DNA of 64,000 bases from Thermofilum sp. NZ13 (GTDB lineage: Archaea; Thermoproteota; Thermoprotei; Thermofilales; Thermofilaceae): assembly GCA_002855745.1 (NCBI GenBank), contig NDWX01000006.1, positions 32,588 through 96,587 of the forward strand, in the 5' to 3' direction. This document shows, piece by piece, positions 24,250 through 32,136 of the stretch (its first letter is position 1; each line of letters begins with the position of its first letter). The position numbers and the translations under genes were made by a program. The notes below the pieces were generated by a model. The model made no database searches, had not been told where the DNA came from, and saw only the letters and a list, made by a program, of their open reading frames with translations.

Positions 24250-25296
24250 ATGGTGTACAGGATCATACGCTCACTCATGGATAGAAAAGTGCTCCTCCTC
24301 GCAGGAGACGTAGTTCCCGTCATATCCCCGCTATCGGTCCTAGCCCCGAGAGAAGAGAGCACCGGCTTTCGCCTAGGCATCGACGAGAGAGGCAGGGACA
24401 TCTTTCTCAACCCCGAAAACCTTCCTAACATGCATGGAGTAATCCTGGGAACTAGCGGCAGCGGCAAGTCTACGCTAGCAAGGCACCTTATACTCGAAGC
24501 GCGGGAAAGTGGAGTGAAGACCTGGGTTATAGATCCGCATGGCGAAGAGGCGTACGCGAGATTGTTCACCAGACGCCTGATAATTACAAGAGACAGGATA
24601 GATCTTCTTACGGCTACAGGCTGGGATCTGCTAGAGTACGCGGGAGAGTTGGGTAGATATGTCGAGCTGATATATGGTTTGAGGGGGGCTAGAAACGTTA
24701 TCCGCGAGATTATGGCCGAGTGCCTAAGAGAACAGAGCCTCGAGCCCTTTAAGAAATTAGCTGCTGGAGACCCTGACCTTGAAAGGTTGTTCGATGATCT
24801 ATCGCGTCTCCACGGGAATGATTACATAATAACCGAGCTGGCAGAGCAGGACATCTACTTCACTCTACCTTTGATGGCGTCCCGGGAGCTTGTGGCGTTT
24901 TCGACGCAAGTCCTGCTACTGTTGCTACATGGCTACATGAGGGCGAGAGGTGCAAGGCAGAGGCTCGAGATGGTCGTAGTCTTAGAGGAAGCGCACGTCC
25001 ACTCCCCCTACCTACTTTCGCTGTTTAAAGAAGTGAGAAAGTGGGGTTATGGCGTCATAGCAATTAGTCAGCTCCCCAGGGAGTTCGACCCCCGGGTTTT
25101 CCAACTTGCTGGATTTGTGATCGTACTCGCTGGTCCCGAAAGCTACGTACGGGATGTTGAGTCGCTGTTTTCCCTCACAGCAGAGGAGCGCGACCACGTT
25201 CTTTTCTCTACCCGAGGGGCAGCCCTGTTTTACCGGCAGGGCGATCCCCGGCCGCGCAAGGTTTTCTTGAAGTTAAGACAAGCAGCTCTAGCTTAG
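24250..25296 (+). CDS. VirB4/HerA-type ATPase, CedB/TedB-like
   Basis: 348 aa. VILGTSGSGKSTLARHL near residue 64 is Walker A, VIDPHGEEAY near 93 a conserved strand, MVVVLEEAHVHS near 240 Walker B with the catalytic Glu, and VIAISQLPREFDPRVFQLAG near 266 the sensor region of HerA/FtsK/VirB4 proteins. CedB, the motor of crenarchaeal DNA import, belongs here but is longer because it carries an N-terminal domain. Last gene of the rightward operon, 9 nt after its neighbour. Alternative: a HerA-type repair ATPase, made unlikely by the absence of NurA and the membrane-protein operon. Confidence 0.85.
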   Translation: MVYRIIRSLMDRKVLLLAGDVVPVISPLSVLAPREESTGFRLGIDERGRDIFLNPENLPNMHGVILGTSGSGKSTLARHLILEARESGVKTWVIDPHGEEAYARLFTRRLIITRDRIDLLTATGWDLLEYAGELGRYVELIYGLRGARNVIREIMAECLREQSLEPFKKLAAGDPDLERLFDDLSRLHGNDYIITELAEQDIYFTLPLMASRELVAFSTQVLLLLLHGYMRARGARQRLEMVVVLEEAHVHSPYLLSLFKEVRKWGYGVIAISQLPREFDPRVFQLAGFVIVLAGPESYVRDVESLFSLTAEERDHVLFSTRGAALFYRQGDPRPRKVFLKLRQAALA

Positions 25297-25472
25297 AAAT
25301 CCGCAGGTCTAGAGGGTTAAGCTGATGCAACAATATCTTTAGTTTCCCTGTATCTTACGTGTTTGACCTGCACTTTCCCTTACTCCCCATGATTGGAGGT
25401 AGATTGAGGGGGACCGCAATTACCCAGCAAGAACGAGTCTCCGACCAGTAAATGAGCACAGGAAGCAACCTG

Positions 25473-25907
25473 TTAAGATTGAAGGTTAGGATGTGTCTGT
25501 CTGGAAAGGTAGTAGATGAGAGGCACCATGAGAAGCGCGGTGTCACGGCCCGCTTCAGTTAACCTGTAGAGAATTGTTGTTGGAGGTCCGGGTTTGACCT
25601 CCCGTGCGATCAAACCGTGAACCTCCAACTCCTTGAGGCGCAAAGCAAGGCTTCTTTTGCTAATCCCTGTAACCGTGCGTAGTTGATTGAAGGATGAGGG
25701 CCCTGCCAGTAGAAGAGCATACAGTAGAGTTAGAGCCCACTTTTTCGAGAGGATCCGGAAGCTAGGTTCTAGAGAGCTTATTATCATCTTGACTTCAACC
25801 AAAGACAATTTTCCCTCCTCCACGAATTTTTCAAGAGTTTCAGAGACGCCGTTTAGTACGTGGCGAACTTTCTCTTCCACTTCCTGCTCGAGATTCCCTC
25901 TCCTCAT
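25473..25907 (-). CDS. HxlR-type winged-helix regulator
   Basis: 144 aa. After a charged helical N-terminus (1-50), residues 50-140 read SKKWALTLLYALLLAGPSSFNQL and ISKRSLALRLKELEVHGLI, the winged-helix pattern of HxlR/ArsR-like repressors, with the wing at VKPGPPTTILYRLTEAG. It is divergent from the geranylgeranyl reductase gene, and a perfect palindrome covers both TATA boxes, so it probably controls itself and the reductase. No sensor Cys is visible. Confidence 0.82.
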   Translation of the reverse strand: MRRGNLEQEVEEKVRHVLNGVSETLEKFVEEGKLSLVEVKMIISSLEPSFRILSKKWALTLLYALLLAGPSSFNQLRTVTGISKRSLALRLKELEVHGLIAREVKPGPPTTILYRLTEAGRDTALLMVPLIYYLSRQTHPNLQS

Positions 25908-25932
25908 TCGTAATCTTCAATGGTACAATTTT

Positions 25933-25955
25933 TATACCTGGTATATAACTTATAC
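25933..25955. promoter_or_regulatory. Overlapping palindromes covering two divergent promoters
   Basis: TATACC-T-GGTATA at 25933-25945 is a perfect palindrome, overlapping a second inverted pair GTATA (25941-25945) and TATAC (25951-25955). The leftward TATA box (GGTATAAAAA on the minus strand) and the rightward one (GTATATAAC) lie inside, each about 26 nt from a start codon (25907 and 25967). A repressor bound here would shut both promoters. Confidence 0.6.
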
Positions 25956-25966
25956 CCCTGATAAAA

Positions 25967-27130
25967 ATGAGTTACGACGCTATAGTCGTAGGTGCTGGCC
26001 CCGCAGGACTGATGTTTTCCAGAAAGCTGGCCGAGAAAGGCTTCAGAGTTGCTGTCATCGAAAAAAACGAGACCCTTGCCGTTAAGCCGTGCGGAGAGGG
26101 TATTAGTGCTCGTGTGCTCCAAACAGCGGAAGTTTCGAAGAGCGATGTCCCCCGCTTTGTCTCAAGGCCCATAAAGGGGGCAGCAGTTGTAGCCCCAAAC
26201 GGCAAAGAAGTGCTCATAACGGAGAAGGGGGAAATGGGTTATGTTATAGACAAGAGAAATTTCCTTAGGGTAATGGCCGAGTATGCGGCATCGAAAGGCT
26301 CGGATATCTTCATGCGAGAACCCGCGAGAGAAGTTACTCTAAAGGATGGAAAGGTTAGAGTGAACACTAGAACACTGAGTCTCGAAGCCCCTCTTCTCGT
26401 CGGAGCTGACGGGTACCTTTCATTCGTGGCGAAAACATTCAACTTAGAGAAAGCTGGCGAGAGAAAAGTCATACCAGCGATACAGTACGTTATGACGGAT
26501 GTTAGGGTACCGGACCCTGAACTCACATACTTTTACCTAGGTAATAGCATAGCGCCTAAAGGGTACGTCTGGATTTTTCCAAAGGACGGCACTCTCGCAA
26601 ATGTCGGAATAGGAGTCCAAGGCGCTGCCCCGAAGAGCTACCTAGATAAGTTCATCAAAGCTCACCCAGAGATGTTCAGCCGCTCTAAGATCATCGAGTT
26701 TAGAGGGGCCGCTGTAACAATCGGGGGAATGCTAGGGCAAATAGTGCAAGACCATGTTGTGCTGATCGGTGAGGCAGCAGGACAAGTAATACCGCTAACC
26801 GGAGGGGGTATACACACATCGATAGCCGGTGGTAAAATAGCGGCTGAAGTTTCCGCTGAGGCTTTAGAGAGTGGCGATTTGTCTTCTAAAATGCTACGCA
26901 GGTATGTTGACAAGTACAATGAATACTGGGGTAAGAGAATAAGAGACAGCCTAAAGGCGTTGAACGTAATCGAGAAGCTGAGCGATGACGAGCTCAACCA
27001 GCTCGCGGACATCCTTTCCCCAGAAGACGTCGTGAACCTAGCGAACGGAGAAAACATTACGAGTGTCGCCGCAAAGCTCCTAAAGCACCCGATTTTCAGT
27101 ATAAAACTTGCGAAGGCCCTCCTGTCCTAG
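25967..27130 (+). CDS. Geranylgeranyl reductase family FAD oxidoreductase
   Basis: 387 aa. DAIVVGAGPAGLMFSRKLAE at the start is the FAD-binding Rossmann motif, VKPCGEGISARVL near residue 42 is the family CGEG-type active-site segment, GADGYLSFVAK near 145 and LIGEAAGQVIPLTGGGIHTS near 265 are the second and third FAD motifs. Archaeal members saturate the isoprenoid chains of ether lipids. Leaderless ATG 26 nt after its TATA box. It is paired with the divergent HxlR regulator and precedes the 5S gene. Confidence 0.9.
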   Translation: MSYDAIVVGAGPAGLMFSRKLAEKGFRVAVIEKNETLAVKPCGEGISARVLQTAEVSKSDVPRFVSRPIKGAAVVAPNGKEVLITEKGEMGYVIDKRNFLRVMAEYAASKGSDIFMREPAREVTLKDGKVRVNTRTLSLEAPLLVGADGYLSFVAKTFNLEKAGERKVIPAIQYVMTDVRVPDPELTYFYLGNSIAPKGYVWIFPKDGTLANVGIGVQGAAPKSYLDKFIKAHPEMFSRSKIIEFRGAAVTIGGMLGQIVQDHVVLIGEAAGQVIPLTGGGIHTSIAGGKIAAEVSAEALESGDLSSKMLRRYVDKYNEYWGKRIRDSLKALNVIEKLSDDELNQLADILSPEDVVNLANGENITSVAAKLLKHPIFSIKLAKALLS

Positions 27131-27175
27131 TGCTTCAACGCAATTTTTTTATACCCCTGTAAATACCTGTCATTC

Positions 27176-27295
27176 TGGCCCCGGCCATAGCACCCCTGCA
27201 ACGCCCGGTCTCATTCCGAACCCGGAAGCTAAGGGGGGTGCGCCGTCCTGAGTACTGGGGTCTGCGTGCCCCGGGAAAGGGCGGTGCTGGGGCCA
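27176..27295 (+). rRNA. 5S ribosomal RNA
   Basis: 120 nt. The ends TGGCCCC and GGGGCCA pair to close helix I, and the conserved TCATTCCGAACCCGGAAGCT stretch of loop B/helix III lies about 40 nt in, followed by TAAGGGGGG. A TATA box (TTTTTTATAC) is centred 26 nt before the 5' end. The gene stands alone, with no 16S or 23S nearby, as is common in crenarchaea. Confidence 0.93.
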
Positions 27296-27812
27296 TTTTA
27301 TACTGCACATGTGTCTTGCATCGTTCGTTTAAGCCAGGTCGATTTTATTGATACGGTTGCTTCGGAGGAGGTTGAGGACAGGAGAAGTTATCTGCTGGTT
27401 TGCGAAGCAATGCTACTTTTTAGTTTTTCCTTTGTTTCCTCCCTTGTTCTACTCGTGTCTTCCCTCCCTTCCAGCTGGGTAGTGAGGGGGTTGCGGAGGG
27501 TGTTCGGCGACATCGGTTCAGGCTCTTAGCCAGCACAGCATGTTGAAGGTTTAATCCCCGCCCCGCTACTTTAGTCCGTAGTTGAGGTATGTGACAAGGT
27601 ATGGGAGAGCGCGGCATGGTGACTAGAGACCCCGGCCCGCAGTTGGCCGCAACCAGTGGCCGCCGGCTATCCCTCTCCCGGAAGCCCCTCGAGGAGCAGG
27701 CCCGCAACGGGTGATGCTTAGCCCCCGTAGCGTGAGCCCAAGACCGACCAAAGATAACGGGGAGTTAAGGGGCCAATGGGGGCAGAAAGGGAGGAGCAGG
27801 TATTCCACCAAA
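27296..27812. other. Intergenic region with decayed element remnants
   Basis: No gene. It contains three blocks that also occur, in the same order, at 4974-5973: GCAATGCTACTTTTTA (27407-27422), GAGCGCGGCATGGT (27607-27620; also 5307-5320) and dispersed repeat B. Confidence 0.55.
27661..27800. repeat. Dispersed repeat, copy B
   Basis: About 140 bp similar to 5832-5973 over its full length with scattered substitutions and short indels. It ends 13 nt before the stop codon of the leftward TFE gene, while copy A overlaps the end of the leftward Trm-G10 gene. See copy A for shared blocks and possible RNA structure. Confidence 0.65.
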
Positions 27813-28310
27813 TTAAGGAGTGAAGTCACTTAGTTTTTTGATAGCGTTTTCGAGCTTAAGAATAATTTTAGAGTTGTCAAAAGGCTCCAATACTTCCCCG
27901 CAAGTGTCGCATACATAGCCGTTGTTATCGGCCTCGCTAGAAGAGAATCTCTTACCGCAGCGTGGGCATACAAAAAAATCATCGCTTCTTTCGTAACTCA
28001 GGGCTTTTTCTAGAAGGGCCAGTGCTAGGCGTTTTCTGTCCTCTAGAATTCTAGCAACGGGTTCATCCGTTATCCGCCAGAAATACTTATACCATCCTAT
28101 GACTTCGTCTCTAGCCCTACGATATTTTACCAGCCTCGATTCAAACAATTCATTAAGAATTCTCCTGACCTCAGCCGGGTCGAGATTAAGCTCCTTAGCT
28201 ATATCCTCGTCTGAAACCTCAACTCTTTCAGATAAAAGATGCATAATTTTCTCCGCTTTCTCACCGTGGATTTTCCTCGCGAGTAAAACAATCGTATCCT
28301 CATCGGGCAT
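27813..28310 (-). CDS. tfe: Transcription factor TFE (TFIIE-alpha homologue)
   Basis: 165 aa, normal length. Residues 1-90 form the extended winged helix (VEVSDEDIAKELNLDPAEVR, then LFESRLVKYRR); a charged linker with KYFWRI follows; a C-terminal zinc ribbon has CPRC near 113 and CDTC near 133. TFE helps open the promoter with TFB and RNA polymerase. ATG start; single gene, convergent with the repeat-containing region. Confidence 0.92.
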   Translation of the reverse strand: MPDEDTIVLLARKIHGEKAEKIMHLLSERVEVSDEDIAKELNLDPAEVRRILNELFESRLVKYRRARDEVIGWYKYFWRITDEPVARILEDRKRLALALLEKALSYERSDDFFVCPRCGKRFSSSEADNNGYVCDTCGEVLEPFDNSKIILKLENAIKKLSDFTP

Positions 28311-28667
28311 TGAACCACCCCTTGCATCAAACTACTATTCTGTACTACTCCTCACCATATAAATTAGTACCCTTGTCCCGGCTTCTGCAGACCTCCTTTA
28401 CTTTCGTATAAGGAAAACTGTTATGTTACTCTCACTCCTTCTAAGTTACACTGCATCAGCTTCGGTTTCACGCATTAGTAGTACTCTTTGGTTTTCCCAC
28501 GTTTCTCTCGCGTGTCTGGCCCCTGCCTTCGCGAGTCCCTGAGAGTTAAAGAGAATGTTGAAATATGCGTCGAGTAACGCTTGTAGGGCTTGGATTCATA
28601 GCGACTTCAGTTTATCACTTTTAAGAGGCCGCTCCGCATATTATGTTAATATGTTTTTGGAAAATCT
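28311..28667. other. Intergenic region between tfe and trm56
   Basis: 357 bases on which I see no gene, repeat or RNA signature. The right third holds AT-rich stretches but no clear promoter pair. Confidence 0.4.
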
Positions 28668-29258
28668 CTAGAGAGAGTTTCTACAGCTATTTTTTAGCTT
28701 GACTACTCTTTTACCTTTTGGAGAAGGTATGATTTTAATTTTAGCCCCGGGAAAGTCTCTGATCAGCTCCTTACCGTCAAAAAGCCTATCAAGAAAAACG
28801 GCTAAAGCTGCAACCTCGCTGTGCGGTTGATTACCTATAGCTAGGTTAAAGTCGGCGAGGTCGTAGACCTCCCAAGGAACTTTTTCACCGCCGACGACTA
28901 CCAGCAACTTATCTTTAGACTGCCTGAGTAAATCTATAGTATTTCCTTCAGCAATATTCAAGCCATACATTGTGAGGTGGACAACTTTTCCAGCACGTTT
29001 CCACTCCCTTATAAATCGCAAAGGGTCACTTACGATCTCAACTTTGAACTCACCGCCCCACGTTTCACAGACGCGTACAAGAGTCTCTATCACTGATTTC
29101 TCAACCCTTTCTTCTAAAAACAAGCCACGAGCCCCGAAAGCACGCGCAACAAGACCCACATGGGTGGTCACGCGGTGATCACGCACTGGCCGATGCCCAA
29201 TTCTCAGCACGTAGACTTCGAGGTTCAAGTCTTGCGTGCTCACGATCCCTGACACCAT
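28668..29258 (-). CDS. tRNA (cytidine-56-2'-O)-methyltransferase Trm56
   Basis: 196 aa. VYVLRIGHRPVRDHRVTTHV near residue 16 is the family opening; HLTMYGLNIAE near 94 and LLVVVGGEKVPWEVYDLADF near 117 are the knot-forming SPOUT segments that bind SAM. Trm56 is archaeal and methylates C56 in the T-loop. Its start overlaps the end of the HflX gene by 19 nt; a GTG codon seven residues in (VSTQDL) is a possible alternative start. Last gene of an MBF1-HflX-Trm56 operon. Confidence 0.9.
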   Translation of the reverse strand: MVSGIVSTQDLNLEVYVLRIGHRPVRDHRVTTHVGLVARAFGARGLFLEERVEKSVIETLVRVCETWGGEFKVEIVSDPLRFIREWKRAGKVVHLTMYGLNIAEGNTIDLLRQSKDKLLVVVGGEKVPWEVYDLADFNLAIGNQPHSEVAALAVFLDRLFDGKELIRDFPGAKIKIIPSPKGKRVVKLKNSCRNSL

Positions 29259-30484
29259 GCCTTAATCCTCTCAACAACGTTGGCTCTGCCCTCAATCACA
29301 ATCTTTACCCCGCCATCATGAGCCCCGCTAATTTCAATAACCCTGCATTTCGTCAGAGCTTCCTCAAGGACTTTAGTTTCCCCGGGTTTGACGAAGATAG
29401 TTTCGAGAACTTTTTCAGGTAGTTTAGATGCCACTAAACCTTTGAGCTCCTCTAAACCCATGCCCTGCTTCGCGGACACGGGAACTACTGGTAAACCGCT
29501 CGCCTTGAGCACAGACAGTTTTTTCTCGACATCCGCAGGGCTTGTTGCATCGGTCTTGTTAGCTGCGACTACCACTTTCTTAAGCGGCACTCCGAGACCG
29601 GACAGAATCTCAATACTAGCGTTGAACTTTCGCTTTACCTCCTCTAAGCTTTCAGCGATATCTACCACTAGGACTACTACATCGGCAAAGAGCGTTTCGC
29701 CGAGCGTCGTGTAGAACGCATCGAGCAACTGCTCCGGCAGGCTGTCTATAAAGCCAATCGTGTCTGTCAGTATGACAGGGTAACCGCAGACTTTGATCCG
29801 CCTTGAGGTCGTAGACAGTGTAGCAAAGGGCCTGCCGTCAATGTATACATTCTCTCCCGTCAACCTCGCGAATAAAGTCGATTTTCCCGCACCAGTGTAA
29901 CCGGCCAAAGAGACGCTGTAAAAACCCGCTTCCCCCCTTCTGACCCATCTCGCGCTCTTCTGAGCCCGTACTTTTTCGAGGAGCTTCTCGATTAATGCCG
30001 CGCGGCTAGAAACGTAAGTATAGTAGGCGTCTACAGCGTACTTACCACCTCCAAGAAAGCCATGAAGCTCACCGCGCTTAGAGAGGTTGATGTACTCCCT
30101 AGCAAAGCTAAGCTCTCTTTTTAGCCTCGCTAGCTCGATTTGAAGCTTCGCCTCCCTGCTACCCGCCCTCTTAGCGAATATCTCAAGTATTAGCTCGTAA
30201 CGATCAATAACGTCTACTCCCAGCTCTTTCCTTAGGTTGTAGGCTTGGCTCGGCTTCAACATGTTAAAGAAAATCACTTTATCGGCCTTCCCATTCCTCA
30301 CCTTCTCATGCAACTCCGGTAGCTTGCCTCTACCAATGTTATATTTGGGGTCCTCTGGCCTCGTTTGAGTAAGAGACCCGACAACCTCGTACCCTGCTGC
30401 GGCGGCGAGCTCTTCCATTTCACGGACACTAGAGGGATTAACCTTCTGGTCAAAGCGGAAGACTAAAACAGCCCTTTTAGTCAT
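29240..30484 (-). CDS. hflX: HflX-family GTPase
   Basis: 414 aa. N-terminal HflX domain with PEDPKYNIGRGKLPELHEKV near residue 43 and a coiled segment with KLQIELARLKRELSFAREYI near 117; G domain with GYTGAGKSTL (G1) near 205, DTIGFIDSLP (G3) near 250 and NKTD (G4) near 325. HflX binds ribosomes and can split stalled ones. It starts 2 nt after the MBF1-like gene ends. Confidence 0.92.
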   Translation of the reverse strand: MTKRAVLVFRFDQKVNPSSVREMEELAAAAGYEVVGSLTQTRPEDPKYNIGRGKLPELHEKVRNGKADKVIFFNMLKPSQAYNLRKELGVDVIDRYELILEIFAKRAGSREAKLQIELARLKRELSFAREYINLSKRGELHGFLGGGKYAVDAYYTYVSSRAALIEKLLEKVRAQKSARWVRRGEAGFYSVSLAGYTGAGKSTLFARLTGENVYIDGRPFATLSTTSRRIKVCGYPVILTDTIGFIDSLPEQLLDAFYTTLGETLFADVVVLVVDIAESLEEVKRKFNASIEILSGLGVPLKKVVVAANKTDATSPADVEKKLSVLKASGLPVVPVSAKQGMGLEELKGLVASKLPEKVLETIFVKPGETKVLEEALTKCRVIEISGAHDGGVKIVIEGRANVVERIKAWCQGS

Positions 30485-30486
30485 AA

Positions 30487-30969
30487 CTACTCTTTGAACT
30501 CAGCTATATCCCCAAGGGTAACGTCGTAGCCGCCTATATCTCGGTCGGAGTAATAGGCGCCTTCACTAACTGAGTATCTTTCGATGAGTTTTACTTTCAA
30601 CACTTTCTCCAGCTTTCGAGCAAGGTCTATGGTTGGTTCAAGCTGGCCCGCCTCGATTCTCCTTAGCGTAGACTCCTTCTCACCAACCATGACTGCCAAC
30701 AGTTCACGTGTAAGCCCCATTTTCTCGCGTGCCTGCCTTATTATGTCGCCGTACCCATCTACAATCACCTCTTCAACGTCTTCCCGCGTGGTTCGCATTG
30801 CTTGTTTCTGCCTTGAGACCTGCTTCGGTTGGGAAAGCCCCAGTCTGACGGTGCCTAATACGGTTTTCCCGTGAGCGCAACGTGGGCATACTAGCATCTC
30901 TGCACCATCGAGAACTATCCGGTAGGCTATCTCTCTTATCTCGGCTCCACACAGCTCACACTTAACCAT
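30487..30969 (-). CDS. MBF1-like transcription factor (zinc ribbon plus HTH)
   Basis: 160 aa. Zinc-binding pairs CELC at residue 4 and CPRC near 28, then a Cro-type helix-turn-helix at about 75-130 (IIRQAREKMGLTRELLAVMV, then KESTLRRIEAGQLEPT). This is the archaeal multiprotein bridging factor 1 layout; archaeal MBF1 binds the small ribosomal subunit. A TATA-like TTTTAAAAG lies about 29 nt upstream. First gene of the operon with hflX and the Trm56 gene. Confidence 0.9.
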   Translation of the reverse strand: MVKCELCGAEIREIAYRIVLDGAEMLVCPRCAHGKTVLGTVRLGLSQPKQVSRQKQAMRTTREDVEEVIVDGYGDIIRQAREKMGLTRELLAVMVGEKESTLRRIEAGQLEPTIDLARKLEKVLKVKLIERYSVSEGAYYSDRDIGGYDVTLGDIAEFKE

Positions 30970-31095
30970 GCGAGAATATAATGGGCTGTACTTTTAAAAC
31001 ATTTGTCTGAGGTGGCTGTATTTCTTCCTCTCCGCAAAAGTGACGTGCCGGGACAAAAGATAAAGGGAGAGGCATTCTTACGAGTGTTGAATCGA

Positions 31096-32136
31096 ATGTC
31101 GCTCAACATAGCTGTAATCGGCGTAGGGAGGTGGGGTCGAAACCACGTTAGGGTACTCTCCTCTCTTCAAGGAGATGCTGTGAACAGGCTTATCGTCGTC
31201 GACGTTGATCCCTCTCGAGCTAAGGAAATAGCCAGCTTATACAGCGCAGATACGTATTACGACAACGTGGAGGATCTGGTTTCCCGCGAGAAGGATCTGG
31301 ACGCGGCGATCGTGACAGTGCCCACGGTGTATCATTACAGCGTAGTGAAATCGCTGATAGAGAGGTGCGATGTATTTGTGGAAAAACCCTTAGCTGAAAC
31401 ACCCGAGCAGGGCTACGACCTCTTAAAAGCCGCGTCTAGAAGTAACAGAGTTCTCATGGTCGGGCACATCGAGAGGTTCAACCCCATAGTGAGAGTTGCG
31501 GAAAACGTGGTCAGAACTGGGGGGCTGAGGGTTCTGTCATTTACGGCTGAAAGGCTAGGTCCTGGCCCCGCTGGAAACTACACCCTCAACCTGGGGGTCG
31601 GCCACGACCTTCTAGTACATGATGTCGACATAGCTAACCTCTTTTTCGGAGATCTCCCGCAGAGAGTTTACGCGGTAGCGTTTAACACCCAGAACTTTCC
31701 CTACGAGGTAGAAGTTCAAGCGGTGTTTGAATACCCGGGTGCAAGGACTGCGCAACTGACTGCGAGCTGGCGGACCGCTCCCAACTATAAGCGACGAAGC
31801 TTCTCCCTTAGGACCGAGAGCTCTGTTATAACAGTTAACTACATTCTGCGACGCATCATCATCGATAACGGCATAGAGGGGTTCCAAGCTGAAAACTTGA
31901 AGACATCACTCCACAAGGAAACTATCGGCATCGAGCTCTCCTATCAGAAAGAAGAGCCCCTCAAGCTCGAGCTCTTAGACTTTCTGGATTCTGTTAAAAG
32001 AAGGCGTAAGCCTAGCGTTTCCGCACTAGAAGGGTACATTGCACTCAAGTGTGTTGCAAAAGCACTAGAGTCTGCAAAGAAGGGTTCCCCTATAGAGATC
32101 TCATGGGAAGAGCTGAAGGACGTCGGCATGTCTTAA
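31096..32136 (+). CDS. Gfo/Idh/MocA-family oxidoreductase
   Basis: 346 aa from ATG 31096. IAVIGVGRWGRNHVRVLSSL is the NAD(P)-binding motif, VFVEKPLAETPEQG near residue 94 holds the catalytic Lys of the EKP motif, and VGHDLLVHDVDIANLFFGD near 172 is the HD-containing active-site helix. Such enzymes oxidise or reduce sugars and inositols, often nucleotide-sugars. The open frame reaches 31003, but the extra residues are unlike the family and a TATA-like AGATAAAG lies near 31062. It is divergent from the MBF1 gene. Substrate unknown; surface glycan synthesis is possible. Confidence 0.87.
   Translation: MSLNIAVIGVGRWGRNHVRVLSSLQGDAVNRLIVVDVDPSRAKEIASLYSADTYYDNVEDLVSREKDLDAAIVTVPTVYHYSVVKSLIERCDVFVEKPLAETPEQGYDLLKAASRSNRVLMVGHIERFNPIVRVAENVVRTGGLRVLSFTAERLGPGPAGNYTLNLGVGHDLLVHDVDIANLFFGDLPQRVYAVAFNTQNFPYEVEVQAVFEYPGARTAQLTASWRTAPNYKRRSFSLRTESSVITVNYILRRIIIDNGIEGFQAENLKTSLHKETIGIELSYQKEEPLKLELLDFLDSVKRRRKPSVSALEGYIALKCVAKALESAKKGSPIEISWEELKDVGMS

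Noticed and set aside
24250..25296. HerA repair ATPase
   Set aside because: No NurA gene adjoins it, and four membrane-protein genes precede it in the same operon, so a VirB4/CedB-like role is preferred.
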